Assembly (NCBI RefSeq): GCF_008327685.1
Contig: NZ_BDDE01000011.1
Span: 544,764 to 608,763, forward strand
DNA length: 64,000 nucleotides
Direction: 5' to 3'
DNA from: Actinomadura sp. K4S16
Lineage (GTDB): Bacteria; Actinomycetota; Actinomycetes; Streptosporangiales; Streptosporangiaceae
The notes beneath the pieces are model-generated. The model saw nothing but the letters and a program-made list of their open reading frames with translations. It was not told the origin of the DNA and searched no databases. Shown piece after piece: positions 25,721 to 33,273 of this stretch. How positions within the stretch are numbered: the stretch's first letter is position 1; each line of letters opens with the position of its first letter. The position numbers and the translations under genes were made by a program.

Positions 25721-26326
25721 TCAGCCGGTGCGGCGGGCGCGCCGCCGGTCGGCGAGCTCGTCGTGGGGGTGCCCCGCCGGGTCGGGCTCGCCGGTGGAGG
25801 CGCGCTCACCGGGTAGTTCCGCCAGGCTGCACTCCACCTCCTGCCACACCCGTCCGAGCGCGATGCCGAACACGCCCTGCCCGCCCTGGAGGAGGTCGAC
25901 GACCTCGTCGGGCGAGGTGCACTCGTACACGCTCACGCCGTCGCTCATCAGGGTGATCTGAGCGAGGTCCTGGACGCCGCGGTCGCGCAGATGGGTGACG
26001 GCCGTGCGGATCTGCTGCAGCGAGACGCCGGTGTCCAGGAGCCGCTTGACGACCTTCAGGACGAGGATGTCGCGGAAGCTGTACAGCCGCTGGCTGCCGG
26101 ATCCCTGCGCCGACCGCACGCTGGGCTCCACCAGCTTGGTGCGGGCCCAGTAGTCGAGTTGCCGGTAGGTGATGCCCGCCGCGGCGCACGCCGTCGGGCC
26201 GCGGTAGCCGACGTCCTCCGGCGGCGCCGACACCTGGGTGTCGAAGAGCAGGCCCTGCTCTCCGGCACGGCGGGACGCCACGCGCCTGTCGGGGGTCGCC
26301 TTGCCCTCGCCGCTGCTCACCGCCAC
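25721..26326 (-). CDS. MerR family transcriptional regulator (Rv1830-like)
   Basis: A 201-residue MerR-type regulator. The DNA-binding part follows a short variable N terminus: VGYRGPTACAAAGITYRQLDYWARTKLVEPSVRSAQGSGSQRLYSFRDILVLKVVKRLLDTGVSLQQIRTAV. The C-terminal part (VYECTSPDEVVDLLQGGQGVFGIALGRVWQEVE) has no cysteine-rich metal site, so the effector is not a metal of the classical kind. Place and form match Rv1830 of Mycobacterium tuberculosis, next to the DUF151 gene. Two inverted repeats upstream (26359-26396) are probable operators. It overlaps no neighbour but converges closely on the flippase fusion. Confidence 0.85.
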   Translation of the reverse strand: MAVSSGEGKATPDRRVASRRAGEQGLLFDTQVSAPPEDVGYRGPTACAAAGITYRQLDYWARTKLVEPSVRSAQGSGSQRLYSFRDILVLKVVKRLLDTGVSLQQIRTAVTHLRDRGVQDLAQITLMSDGVSVYECTSPDEVVDLLQGGQGVFGIALGRVWQEVECSLAELPGERASTGEPDPAGHPHDELADRRRARRTG

Positions 26327-26358
26327 GCGGACCTCCGGCTTCTATCAGCCCGCGGCGG

Positions 26359-26396
26359 TTCGTCAAGGGGGTTTGACGAATAACACCACGGGTGTT
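26359..26396 (-). promoter_or_regulatory. Two inverted repeats upstream of the MerR gene
   Basis: TTCGTCAA (26359-26366) / TTGACGAA (26373-26380) is a perfect 8-bp pair with a 6-base spacer, and AACACC (26382-26387) / GGTGTT (26391-26396) is a perfect 6-bp pair with a 3-base spacer. The first starts 33 bp before the start codon and includes a TTGACG -35-like motif on the minus strand. Confidence 0.5.
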
Positions 26397-26683
26397 CCAC
26401 CAGCACGGTAGGTGCCGGTCAGGGTGTGGTCAACGTTCATCGTCGGCGCGTCGCATGCCCGGACGAACCGGCTTCACATGGGCAAACTGCACACCTTCGC
26501 CACCCACGCAGTCCATACCCCGATGGTTCCCCCGCAAAAACCGCCAGGTCCGGCCCAATGGGCGACCAATCGCCCCATGGCATGAACTCGCCCCCTCCAG
26601 AGTGACATTCGCCACAGGCCCGGCGCGGGACGCGCTCGACCGGCGCGTCGCGGGCGGGACGGCGGCGGGCTGTGCGGAGGGGG
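26397..26683. other. Gene-free stretch with a hairpin downstream of the DUF151 gene
   Basis: No convincing gene. GGGCGA (26560-26565) and TCGCCC (26570-26575) are the core of an imperfect 11-bp hairpin about 100 bp past the DUF151 stop, perhaps its terminator. A 61-codon frame on the minus strand (26430-26615) is Arg/Gly-rich, lacks a Shine-Dalgarno and looks like chance. Confidence 0.35.
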
Positions 26684-27154
26684 CTATCCGGCGCGGCCGA
26701 AGTCCTCCGGGGAGATCGTGTCGAGGAACTCGCGGAACTTCTCGACCTCGTCCTCCTGCTCGTCGGGGATGGCGACGCCGGCCTCCTCCAGGACGTCCTC
26801 GCTGGCGAAGATCGTCGCGCCGGTGCGCAGGGCGAGGGCGATGGAGTCGGAGGGGCGTGCGCTCACCTCGACGCCGTTGGAGAAGATGAGGTCGGCGAAG
26901 AAGATCCCTTCGCGGAGCGCGGTGATGTTGACCGTGCGGAGCTGGACGCTGAGGGCGTCCAGGACGTCGCGGAACAGGTCGTGGGTGAGGGGCCGGGCGG
27001 GCAGCACCCCCTGCTGGGCGAAGGCGATCGCGGTCGCTTCGACCGCCCCGATCCAGATGGGCAGGTAGCGATCGCCCTCCGTCTCCTTCAACAGGACGAT
27101 CGGCTGATTGGAGGGCATCTCGACCCGGACGCCGACGACCTCCATCTGCTTCAC
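26684..27154 (-). CDS. DUF151 / bifunctional nuclease family protein (Rv1829-like)
   Basis: A 156-residue protein. It matches DUF151: VRVEMPSNQPIVLLKETEGDRYLPIWIGAVEATAIAFAQQGV, then RPLTHDLFRDVLDAL, then ARPSDSIALALRTGATIFASEDVLEEAG. The name bifunctional nuclease comes from a plant protein with this domain; a bacterial role is not established. Ends with an acidic tail (DEQEDEVEKFREFLDTISPEDF). It starts at ATG 27154, or MEVVGVRVE at the ATG nine bases later. It sits between two MerR genes in the conserved actinobacterial order. Confidence 0.88.
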   Translation of the reverse strand: MKQMEVVGVRVEMPSNQPIVLLKETEGDRYLPIWIGAVEATAIAFAQQGVLPARPLTHDLFRDVLDALSVQLRTVNITALREGIFFADLIFSNGVEVSARPSDSIALALRTGATIFASEDVLEEAGVAIPDEQEDEVEKFREFLDTISPEDFGRAG

Positions 27155-27296
27155 TGCGGCTCCCTGCTGGTTCTCGCTGTCTCGATCACCACGTGCAGCG
27201 GATCGATTCCTGACCGAACCATGTAGCCAACGTACACCCAGGCTCGGACAGCTCGCGGCGGACGGGGGGCGGGAAAATCGTCCACGGGCCGCGTGC

Positions 27297-28049
27297 TCAG
27301 TGGTCGAGGCTCTCGCGCAGCCCCGCGCCGACCAGCGCGGCGTGCAGCCGCACCGACAGGGCGGCGATCTCCCGCGCGGTCTCGGCGGCCTGCTCGTGCG
27401 CGCCGCGGCTGCGGCGGCGCAGCTGCGGCGCGACCATCTGCTCGATCAGGCCGACCTGCCGGTCGGCGGCGGCCTTGACGGCGCGCAGGTGCCGGACCTC
27501 GAAGCCGAACTCGCCGAGCGCGGCGGCCACGCGCGCGATGTTCAGCGCCTCGCCCTCGTAGTGCGCGCCGGTCCGGCGGACGAGGCCGTACTCCTCGAGG
27601 CGGGCGAGGAGGGCCTCGTCGATCCCGGCGCCGTCGAGGAGCTGGCGGCGGGTGAGCCGGACGGCCGGGTCAGGGGCGGTGGTGTCGGCGGCCACGAGCG
27701 TGCGGGGGCGCCGCCGGTCCGGCTCGGCCGGACCGGACGGGCCGGTGCGGCGGGCGCCGAGCGGCGGGACGCTCTCGCCGCGGTCGCGCGCCTCCAGGTG
27801 CTGCCTGATGACGCGCAGCGGCATGTAGTGGTCGCGCTGCGCGGTGAGGACGTACCGCAGGCGCTCGACGTCGGCGTCGCTGAACTTGCGGTAGCCGGAG
27901 GGGCTGCGCTCCGGCTCGACGAGCCCCTCGGACTCCAGGAACCGGATCTTGGAGATGGTGATGTCGGGGAACTCGGGCCTGAGCAGCCCGAGGACGTCCC
28001 CGATCGTCATCGGGGACCGGGCCGGCTCCGCGTTCAAGGGCCCTCCCAT
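27297..28049 (-). CDS. MerR family regulator, FtsR-like (Rv1828-like)
   Basis: A 250-residue MerR-fold regulator. The helix-turn-helix is TIGDVLGLLRPEFPDITISKIRFLESEGLVEPERSPSGYRKFSDADVERLRYVL. The dimerisation/C-terminal region has a variable linker (~90-125) and the helical end IEQMVAPQLRRRSRGAHEQAAE. This is the family of FtsR, which activates ftsZ transcription in corynebacteria, and of Rv1828. It lies 25 bp downstream of garA on the same strand and so is probably co-transcribed. An ATG at 28010 (MTIGDV) could be an alternative start. Confidence 0.85.
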   Translation of the reverse strand: MGGPLNAEPARSPMTIGDVLGLLRPEFPDITISKIRFLESEGLVEPERSPSGYRKFSDADVERLRYVLTAQRDHYMPLRVIRQHLEARDRGESVPPLGARRTGPSGPAEPDRRRPRTLVAADTTAPDPAVRLTRRQLLDGAGIDEALLARLEEYGLVRRTGAHYEGEALNIARVAAALGEFGFEVRHLRAVKAAADRQVGLIEQMVAPQLRRRSRGAHEQAAETAREIAALSVRLHAALVGAGLRESLDH

Positions 28050-28074
28050 CGTCGCCTGGCCTCGCCGCGTTCCG

Positions 28075-28605
28075 TCAGCCGTGGGCCGGGTTGGTGAGGA
28101 ACACCAGCCGGAACTTGCCGATCTGGACCTCGTCGCCGCCCGAGAGCCCGGCCTGGTCGATCCGCTGCCGGTTGACGTAGGTGCCGTTGAGGCTGCCGAC
28201 GTCGCGGACGGAGAACGCGCCGCCCTGGCGGGCGAACTCGGCGTGGCGGCGGGACACGGTGACGTCGTCCAGGAAGATGTCGCTCTCGGGGTGCCGCCCG
28301 GCGGAGGTGCGGTCCTTGTCGAGCAGGAAGCGGCTGCCGGCGTTGGGGCCGCGCTTCACGACGAGCAGCGCGGTGCCTGGGGGGAGCGCCTCCATCGCCA
28401 TCTGGTCGGGCCCGACCGGCTCCTCGGCGCCGGCATCGGTGTCCAGCGCCTCGAACCCTCCGATGGAGATCGTGGACGTGGACTCGCCCGGCGACTCCCG
28501 GGGAGGCGGCGGCGCCGAACTCCTCAGCGGAGTGCCGCAGTTCGAGCAGAAGCGGGCATCATCCGGGTTGGCGTGACCGCACTGCGTGCAGTAGACGCTC
28601 GGCAT
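28075..28605 (-). CDS. garA: FHA domain protein GarA/OdhI-like with zinc ribbon
   Basis: A 176-residue regulator. An N-terminal zinc ribbon (CTQCGHANPDDARFCSNCG, residues ~5-23) is followed by a Pro/Ser linker, the phosphosite motif GESTSTISIGGFEAL and a C-terminal FHA domain (GRHPESDIFLDDVTVSRRHAEF, DVGSLNGTYVNRQRI). In GarA/OdhI, phosphorylation of a Thr in the ETTS-type motif by PknB/PknG makes the FHA domain bind itself and frees 2-oxoglutarate dehydrogenase and glutamate enzymes. The M. tuberculosis GarA lacks the zinc ribbon, so this is the longer form. The ATG at 28605 starts right before the first Cys pair. A good promoter lies at 28761-28790. Confidence 0.88.
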   Translation of the reverse strand: MPSVYCTQCGHANPDDARFCSNCGTPLRSSAPPPPRESPGESTSTISIGGFEALDTDAGAEEPVGPDQMAMEALPPGTALLVVKRGPNAGSRFLLDKDRTSAGRHPESDIFLDDVTVSRRHAEFARQGGAFSVRDVGSLNGTYVNRQRIDQAGLSGGDEVQIGKFRLVFLTNPAHG

Positions 28606-28760
28606 CGATCGGCTCGGCCTCCTACCATCGGCGTGCCGCCCGCGGACTCCCCGCCTTAGCGGGGGTCGCCTGCGCCACGCGCATCCTTCACCCAACCCAC
28701 GCCGGGGGTCCGCCCCCGGCAACGGTCCAACTCACCGCCCGCTCACACGACGGTCGCCGC

Positions 28761-28790
28761 AACTTACGCGGGTATCACCCGAGGGGTCAA
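28761..28790 (-). promoter_or_regulatory. Probable garA promoter
   Basis: On the minus strand TTGACC (28785-28790) and TAAGTT (28761-28766) are separated by 18 bp, a good -35/-10 pair, about 155 bp before the garA start. The remainder of the 308-bp gap 28606-28913 shows nothing else; gcvH, found here in mycobacteria, is absent. Confidence 0.5.
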
Positions 28791-28913
28791 CTGGAACGGT
28801 GAACCGGCTGCACCAAACTACATTCGCCGATGATCGCAGGTCCATGCCGCCGCGCGGGCGGCCGCGATCAGTAGCGCCTGCGGGCGCGCGGTCCACCGTC
28901 TCCCCCGTCCCCT

Positions 28914-29750
28914 CTAGGGAGACCGTACCGCGCCGACGGTCACTTTCGCGCGCCGGCTGATCAGGACGCGCGCCCCGGCCCCCTCCAGCGTGCGGACGAG
29001 GCCGCCGGGGATGGTGAGCGCCGTGGTCATCGTGTGGGGGTCGCCGATGGCCAGGAACCGGTACGGGGCGGTGAGCAGCCGGCCGTCCACGAGGATGCCG
29101 TCGCGGTCGTCCAGGAAGTGGGTGTCGACGCCGACGCGCACGTCGCCGACCTGGATGACCTCGGCGCCGGCGTCGCGGAGCTCCTCCATGGCGTCCAGGA
29201 GGTTGAGGGCCTTCACGCCGCGGCCGGGGTCGTCGATCCGGAGCTCGATCCCGGGGCCCTCGGCGGGCAGCGTGCCGGCGAGCAGGCCGTAGGTGGTCGC
29301 CCGCTCGCGCGCCTCCTCCAGGGCGGTCCCGCCCTCGGCGTCCCGCTCCAGCCGGGCCTTCGTCTCCTCCAGGTCGCGCAGGTCGCCCCTCAGCCGCTCG
29401 GACCGCTGGCCCAGGTCCCCCAGGATGCCGACGAGTTCGTCCTGCCGCGCGGTGGCGAACGTGGTGTCGCGCTCGGTCGAGCCCACCTGGGCGGCGACCG
29501 CGAACCCCAGCAGGAGGCACAGGAGCCCCCCGATGAGCTGGCCCGGGCTGACGCGCGGGCGCAGCAGGGCGGCGAGGGCGCGCAGCCCCCCGGGCTCGGG
29601 TGGGGCCTGCTGGTCCTCGGGCGGGTGCTCGTCCTCGGGCGGCTGCTCGTCCTCGGGCGCCTGATCCACCTCGGGAGCCCGCTCGTCCTCGGGGACTCGC
29701 TCGTCCTCGGGTGCGGTCCCGTCGCGCCGCGTGGCCTCGCCCCCGGTCAT
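28914..29750 (-). CDS. DUF881 membrane-anchored protein
   Basis: A 278-residue protein with a single membrane segment. Residues ~10-55 are an acidic PEDExx repeat (PEDERVPEDERAPEVDQAPE and so on), residues ~70-90 form the membrane helix (LIGGLLCLLLGFAVAAQVG), and ~95-135 are a coiled coil. The globular DUF881 part begins at YGLLAGTLPAEGPGIELRIDDP and ends VLISRRAKVTVGAV. The family is paired with small basic protein in actinobacteria; the role is unknown, with some links to division or envelope. The start overlaps the small basic protein stop by 4 bp (ATGA). Confidence 0.85.
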   Translation of the reverse strand: MTGGEATRRDGTAPEDERVPEDERAPEVDQAPEDEQPPEDEHPPEDQQAPPEPGGLRALAALLRPRVSPGQLIGGLLCLLLGFAVAAQVGSTERDTTFATARQDELVGILGDLGQRSERLRGDLRDLEETKARLERDAEGGTALEEARERATTYGLLAGTLPAEGPGIELRIDDPGRGVKALNLLDAMEELRDAGAEVIQVGDVRVGVDTHFLDDRDGILVDGRLLTAPYRFLAIGDPHTMTTALTIPGGLVRTLEGAGARVLISRRAKVTVGAVRSP

Positions 29751-30079
29751 GCGCCGAACAGCTTCCGCCGGATGGCCGCCGCGTTGGAGAAGATCCGGAT
29801 GCCGAGGACGACCACGACGCCGGTGGACAGCTGCGAGCCGACGCCGAGCTTGTCCCCGAGGAAGACGATCAGCGCGGCGATGACGGTGTTGCTGACGAAG
29901 GAGACCGTGAAGACCTTCTCGTCGAAGATCCCCTCCAGCCGGGCCCGGACGCCGCCGAACATGGCGTCGAGCGCGGCCACGATCGCGATCGGCAGGTAGG
30001 GCTGGAGCCAGAGCGGGACGTCCGGCTGGACCAGGAAGCCCAGCGTCACGCCGACCACGAGCCCGATCAGCGCGATCAT
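29747..30079 (-). CDS. Small basic family protein (DUF1290)
   Basis: A 110-residue membrane protein with about three helices. LIGLVVGVTLGFLVQPDVPLWLQPYLPIAIVAALDAMFGGVRARLEG is the family hallmark, followed by FTVSFVSNTVIAALIVFLGDKLGVGSQL and a basic end IRRKLFGA. The family name is descriptive; the function is unknown. It is coupled by ATGA overlaps with the DUF881 genes on both sides, exactly as in M. tuberculosis Rv1823-Rv1825. Confidence 0.9.
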   Translation of the reverse strand: MIALIGLVVGVTLGFLVQPDVPLWLQPYLPIAIVAALDAMFGGVRARLEGIFDEKVFTVSFVSNTVIAALIVFLGDKLGVGSQLSTGVVVVLGIRIFSNAAAIRRKLFGA

Positions 30080-31038
30080 CTTCGGACCACCCCTCCCCCG
30101 CTCACCGGCCGCCCCCGTCGCGGGGGGACGGCGTACCGCAGCCGGAACGCGCCCGCGGCGGGCAGCCGCACCCCGTCCGAGCGGCGCGTGTCGTACCTGA
30201 TCCCGAACCGGTCCCGCAGCGCGGCGAGCCGCCGGTCGGCGGGCGAGCCGGCGAAGGCCTCCCGCAGCCGCCCGGGATCGCCGAGCGCCGTCACCTCGTA
30301 GGGGCCGGCGAGCGGCCGGTAGTCGACCATGATCGCCTCGCCGGCGGCGCGGATCGCGGTGGTCGGGGCGAGCCGCCGGCCGTTGACGCCGATGGCCCGC
30401 GCGCCGGCCGCCCACAGCCCGTTCACCAGGACCTGGAGGTCCTGATCATAGACCCGGCCGCCCTCGGCGGCGCGGCCCGGCGCCGCGTGCCCGGCGGGGG
30501 CGTCGCGCGGCGCGTCGTCCAGGGTGACGACCAGGCCCTCGCCGGCGGCGGGCGCGGCGGCCGCCGCGGCGCCCGCGGCGGCCACCTGCTGCCGGACGCG
30601 GCGGCCGGCGGCGCTGCGGGCCAGCGCGGCGGCCCGGCGGCGCTCGGTGTCGGCCCGGAGCCGGTCGAGCCGGCGCTGGAGGGCGTCGGTCTCGGCGGTG
30701 CGGGCGTGGATCTGGTCGATGAGCTCGGAGCGCCGCTCGGCGGCCACCGGCTCGCTGCGGTGCACCTCGAGGCCGGCGACGGCGGCCAGCGCACCGGTGA
30801 GGGCGAGGACGAGCAGGACGCCCGCGCCCCGGAGCCGCCCCCGCGGCGGCGCGGTCCCGCCGGATGCGGCGCGGCGCGCCGCGGCCTCCGCGTACCCCGG
30901 ATCGAGGTGCTTTCCGGCGAACAGGTCGGCCAGCAGCGACATGGAGGCGTCGGGGCGCCGCCATCCGGGCGGCCCGCCCCGGTTCCGCGGCCGCTCGTCC
31001 GCGTCGCGGCCGCCGGGCGTGTCCTGTCGTGCGATCAC
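30076..31038 (-). CDS. DUF881 protein, N-terminal extended
   Basis: A 320-residue second DUF881 protein. A ~70-residue basic cytoplasmic N terminus is followed by a membrane helix (GVLLVLALTGALAAVAGLEV), a coiled coil (TAETDALQRRLDRLRADTERR) and the DUF881 domain (YDQDLQVLVNGLWAAGARAIGVNGRRLAPTTAIRAAGEAIMVDYRPLAGPYEVTALG). Similar in layout to the other DUF881 protein but longer and less acidic. It is the first gene of the three-gene unit. An internal ATG (MSLLADLFAGKHLDPGY, residue 33) may be the real start, since homologues begin there. Confidence 0.85.
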   Translation of the reverse strand: MIARQDTPGGRDADERPRNRGGPPGWRRPDASMSLLADLFAGKHLDPGYAEAAARRAASGGTAPPRGRLRGAGVLLVLALTGALAAVAGLEVHRSEPVAAERRSELIDQIHARTAETDALQRRLDRLRADTERRRAAALARSAAGRRVRQQVAAAGAAAAAAPAAGEGLVVTLDDAPRDAPAGHAAPGRAAEGGRVYDQDLQVLVNGLWAAGARAIGVNGRRLAPTTAIRAAGEAIMVDYRPLAGPYEVTALGDPGRLREAFAGSPADRRLAALRDRFGIRYDTRRSDGVRLPAAGAFRLRYAVPPRRGRPVSGGGVVRR

Positions 31039-31111
31039 CGGCCCATCATGGCAAGGACCTGCAAATCGGCGCCGGGCGCGTCGGCCTTGGCGGGGCGCGG
31101 CGTCCCCGGGG

Positions 31112-31765
31112 TCAGGCGGCGGCGGGGCGCAGGCCGATGTGGACGGCGAGGCCCGCCAGCACCGAGCCCATCACGTACCGCTGGGCGCGCCGCCAGCCGG
31201 GCCTGCGCGCGAGGAAGGCGGCGATGGAGCCGGCGCAGAGCACGATGAGGGCGTTGACCGTGACGGCGATCGTGACCTGGACGGCGCCGAGCAGCAGGAT
31301 CTGGGCGGCGACGTTCCCGCGCGCGGGGTCGGCGAACTGCGGCAGCAGCGACACGTACAGGACGGCGATCTTGGGGTTGAGCAGGTTGGTGACCAGCCCC
31401 ATGGCGAACAGCCGGCGCGGCGGGTCGGCGGGCAGGTCGGCGGGGGCGAACGCGGTCGTGCCGCCCGGCCGCAGCGCCTGCCACGCCAGCCAGAGCAGGT
31501 AGCAGGCCCCGCCGATCTTGATCGCCGCGTAGAGCGGCGGGACGAGCGCGAACACGGTGGTGAGCCCCGCGGTCGCGGCCGCGACGTAGACGAGGAAGCC
31601 CGCGGCGACGCCGCCGAGCGAGATCAGCCCGGCCCGGCGGCCCTGGGTCACCGACCGCGACACCAGGTAGATCATGTTGGGCCCCGGGGTGAGGACGAGG
31701 CCGAGGGCGAAGAGGGCGATGGCCGCGACGGCCGCGTACGAGATCATTGCGCTCCAGTCGGTCAA
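31112..31765 (-). CDS. LysE/RhtB family amino-acid exporter
   Basis: A 217-residue membrane protein with about six helices. The LysE signature is ALGLVLTPGPNMIYLVSRSVTQGRRAG near residues 20-45, followed by GGACYLLWLAWQALR and the second conserved part FAMGLVTNLLNPKIAVLYVSLLPQF. The family exports amino acids or their analogues. It diverges from a MocR-type regulator only 75 bp away, with repeated CAAT/ATTG motifs between them, so export is probably induced by the amino-acid or PLP-linked signal sensed by MocR. Confidence 0.9.
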   Translation of the reverse strand: MTDWSAMISYAAVAAIALFALGLVLTPGPNMIYLVSRSVTQGRRAGLISLGGVAAGFLVYVAAATAGLTTVFALVPPLYAAIKIGGACYLLWLAWQALRPGGTTAFAPADLPADPPRRLFAMGLVTNLLNPKIAVLYVSLLPQFADPARGNVAAQILLLGAVQVTIAVTVNALIVLCAGSIAAFLARRPGWRRAQRYVMGSVLAGLAVHIGLRPAAA

Positions 31766-31800
31766 GGTGCTCCAAGGCTAGGAGTCGGAGTAATCTCTAA

Positions 31801-31828
31801 GCAATAAAAACATTGTGCTCGGTGCAAT
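31801..31828. promoter_or_regulatory. Operator-like repeats between lysE and mocR-type genes
   Basis: GCAAT (31801-31805), ATTG (31812-31815) and GCAAT (31824-31828) recur in an AT-rich stretch that is unusual for this genome. ATTG and CAAT form inverted pairs. The pattern fits sites for the divergent MocR regulator. Confidence 0.45.
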
Positions 31829-31840
31829 ATGGGGTGGCGC

Positions 31841-33181
31841 ATGGACGACTTCCGGCGGCTCGCGGACGAGCTGGCGGCCGACATCGCGGCGGGGCGGCTG
31901 CGCCCGGGCGAGCGGCTGCCGCCGCAGCGGGCCTTCGCCCGGCGCCGGGGCATCGCGGGCTCCACGGCGAACCGCGTGTACCGGGAGCTGGCCAGGCGCG
32001 GTCTCGTGGTCGGCGAGGTCGGGCGCGGGACCTTCGTCCGCGCGGGCGAGCGCCCGCCGGGGCCCGCGCTCGCCGAGCCGGCGGCCGCGCGCGTCGACCT
32101 GGAGCTGAACTATCCGGTGGTGCCCGAGCAGACCGCCCTGCTCGCCGCGGGGCTGGAGCGCCTGCGCCGCCCGGACGTCCTCGACGCCGCGCTCGGGCCC
32201 GCGGGCGTCGCGGGCACCGGCGCCGCCCGCGAGGCCGCGGCGGCGCTGCTCGCCACCCCCGGCTGGCGGCCCGCCCCGGACGGGGTCCTGTTCGCGGGGA
32301 ACGGCCGGCAGGCCATCGCGGGGGCCGTGGCGGCGCTCGTGCCGGCGGGCGGCCGGCTCGGCGTCGAGGCCCTGACCTATCCGGTGATCAAGGGGATCGC
32401 GGCCAGGCTCGGGGTGACGCCGGTCCCGATCGCGATGGACGGGCACGGGCTGCGCCCGGACGCGCTCGCCGACGCCCATCGCGCCGCCCCCCTCGGCGCC
32501 GTCTACGTCCAGCCGACGCTGCACAACCCCTGCGGGACGACGATGCCGCCCGAGCGCCGCGCCGAGCTGGCCGGCGCGCTGGAACGGCTCGGCCTCCACG
32601 CCGTCGAGGACCGCATCTGGGCGTTCCTGCCCGGCGGCGGGCCCGAGCCGCTGGCGGCGCACGCGCCGCACCGCACCGTGCTGGTCGACAGCCTCTCCAA
32701 GCGCCTCGCCCCCGGCCTGAGCCTCGGCTTCGCCGTCCCGCCCGCCGCGCTCGCCGGGCGCGTCGCCGCCGCGCTGCGCTCCGGCGCCTGGGGTCCGGCG
32801 GGCTTCGCGCTGGAGGCGGCCGCGGGCTGGATCGCCGACGGGACGGTCGAGACGGTCACCCGCGCCAAGCGCGCCGACGCGGCGGCCCGCCAGCGCATCG
32901 CGGCGAGCCGACTGGAGGGCGCGGCCGTCCGGTCCGACCCCGCCTCGTACTTCTGCTGGTGGGAGCTGCCGCAGCGGTGGCGGGCGGAGACGTTCGTGGC
33001 GGCGGCGGCCCGGCGGGGGATCGCCGTGACCCCGGCGGCCGCCTTCGTCGTGGGCGGGGGCGCCGCCCCGCGCGCCGTCCGCTTCGGCCTGGCCTCCCCG
33101 CCGCCGGACGTCCTCGCGCGCGCCCTGGAGACCCTCGCCGGGATCGCCGCCGGGGACCCCGACGACGACGCCCCGGACTGA
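31841..33181 (+). CDS. MocR-type regulator (GntR helix-turn-helix fused to PLP aminotransferase fold)
   Basis: A 446-residue MocR/PdxR-like protein. Residues ~1-70 are a GntR winged helix (RLADELAADIAAGRLRPGERLPPQRAFARRRGIAGSTANRVYRELARRGLVVGEVGRGTFVR). Residues ~95-440 are a fold-type I aminotransferase domain with PLP lysine in LVDSLSKRLAPGLSLGF. It normally senses PLP with an amino compound and activates or represses a divergent target, here the LysE exporter. The ATG at 31841 has GGGGTGG upstream; the ATG at 31829 would add four residues. The GntR domain gives a DNA-binding role; the aminotransferase part probably has no catalytic job. Confidence 0.88.
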   Translation: MDDFRRLADELAADIAAGRLRPGERLPPQRAFARRRGIAGSTANRVYRELARRGLVVGEVGRGTFVRAGERPPGPALAEPAAARVDLELNYPVVPEQTALLAAGLERLRRPDVLDAALGPAGVAGTGAAREAAAALLATPGWRPAPDGVLFAGNGRQAIAGAVAALVPAGGRLGVEALTYPVIKGIAARLGVTPVPIAMDGHGLRPDALADAHRAAPLGAVYVQPTLHNPCGTTMPPERRAELAGALERLGLHAVEDRIWAFLPGGGPEPLAAHAPHRTVLVDSLSKRLAPGLSLGFAVPPAALAGRVAAALRSGAWGPAGFALEAAAGWIADGTVETVTRAKRADAAARQRIAASRLEGAAVRSDPASYFCWWELPQRWRAETFVAAAARRGIAVTPAAAFVVGGGAAPRAVRFGLASPPPDVLARALETLAGIAAGDPDDDAPD

Positions 33182-33273
33182 CCGGAAACCGCCGCGGCCG
33201 GCGCGCTCCGGCGGCTGGACGCGCACCGGAAGATCGTTCATCGTCGGGGTGGGGCCGCCCGGCGGGAGGACAG

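Noticed and set aside
22990..25809. Long minus-strand frame opposite the flippase fusion
   Set aside because: Composition is Arg/Pro/His/Gln-rich and without motifs; the plus strand has clear membrane helices and family signatures.
26430..26615. 61-codon minus-strand frame in the gap before the DUF151 gene
   Set aside because: Arg/Gly-rich, lacks Shine-Dalgarno, and no conserved motif.
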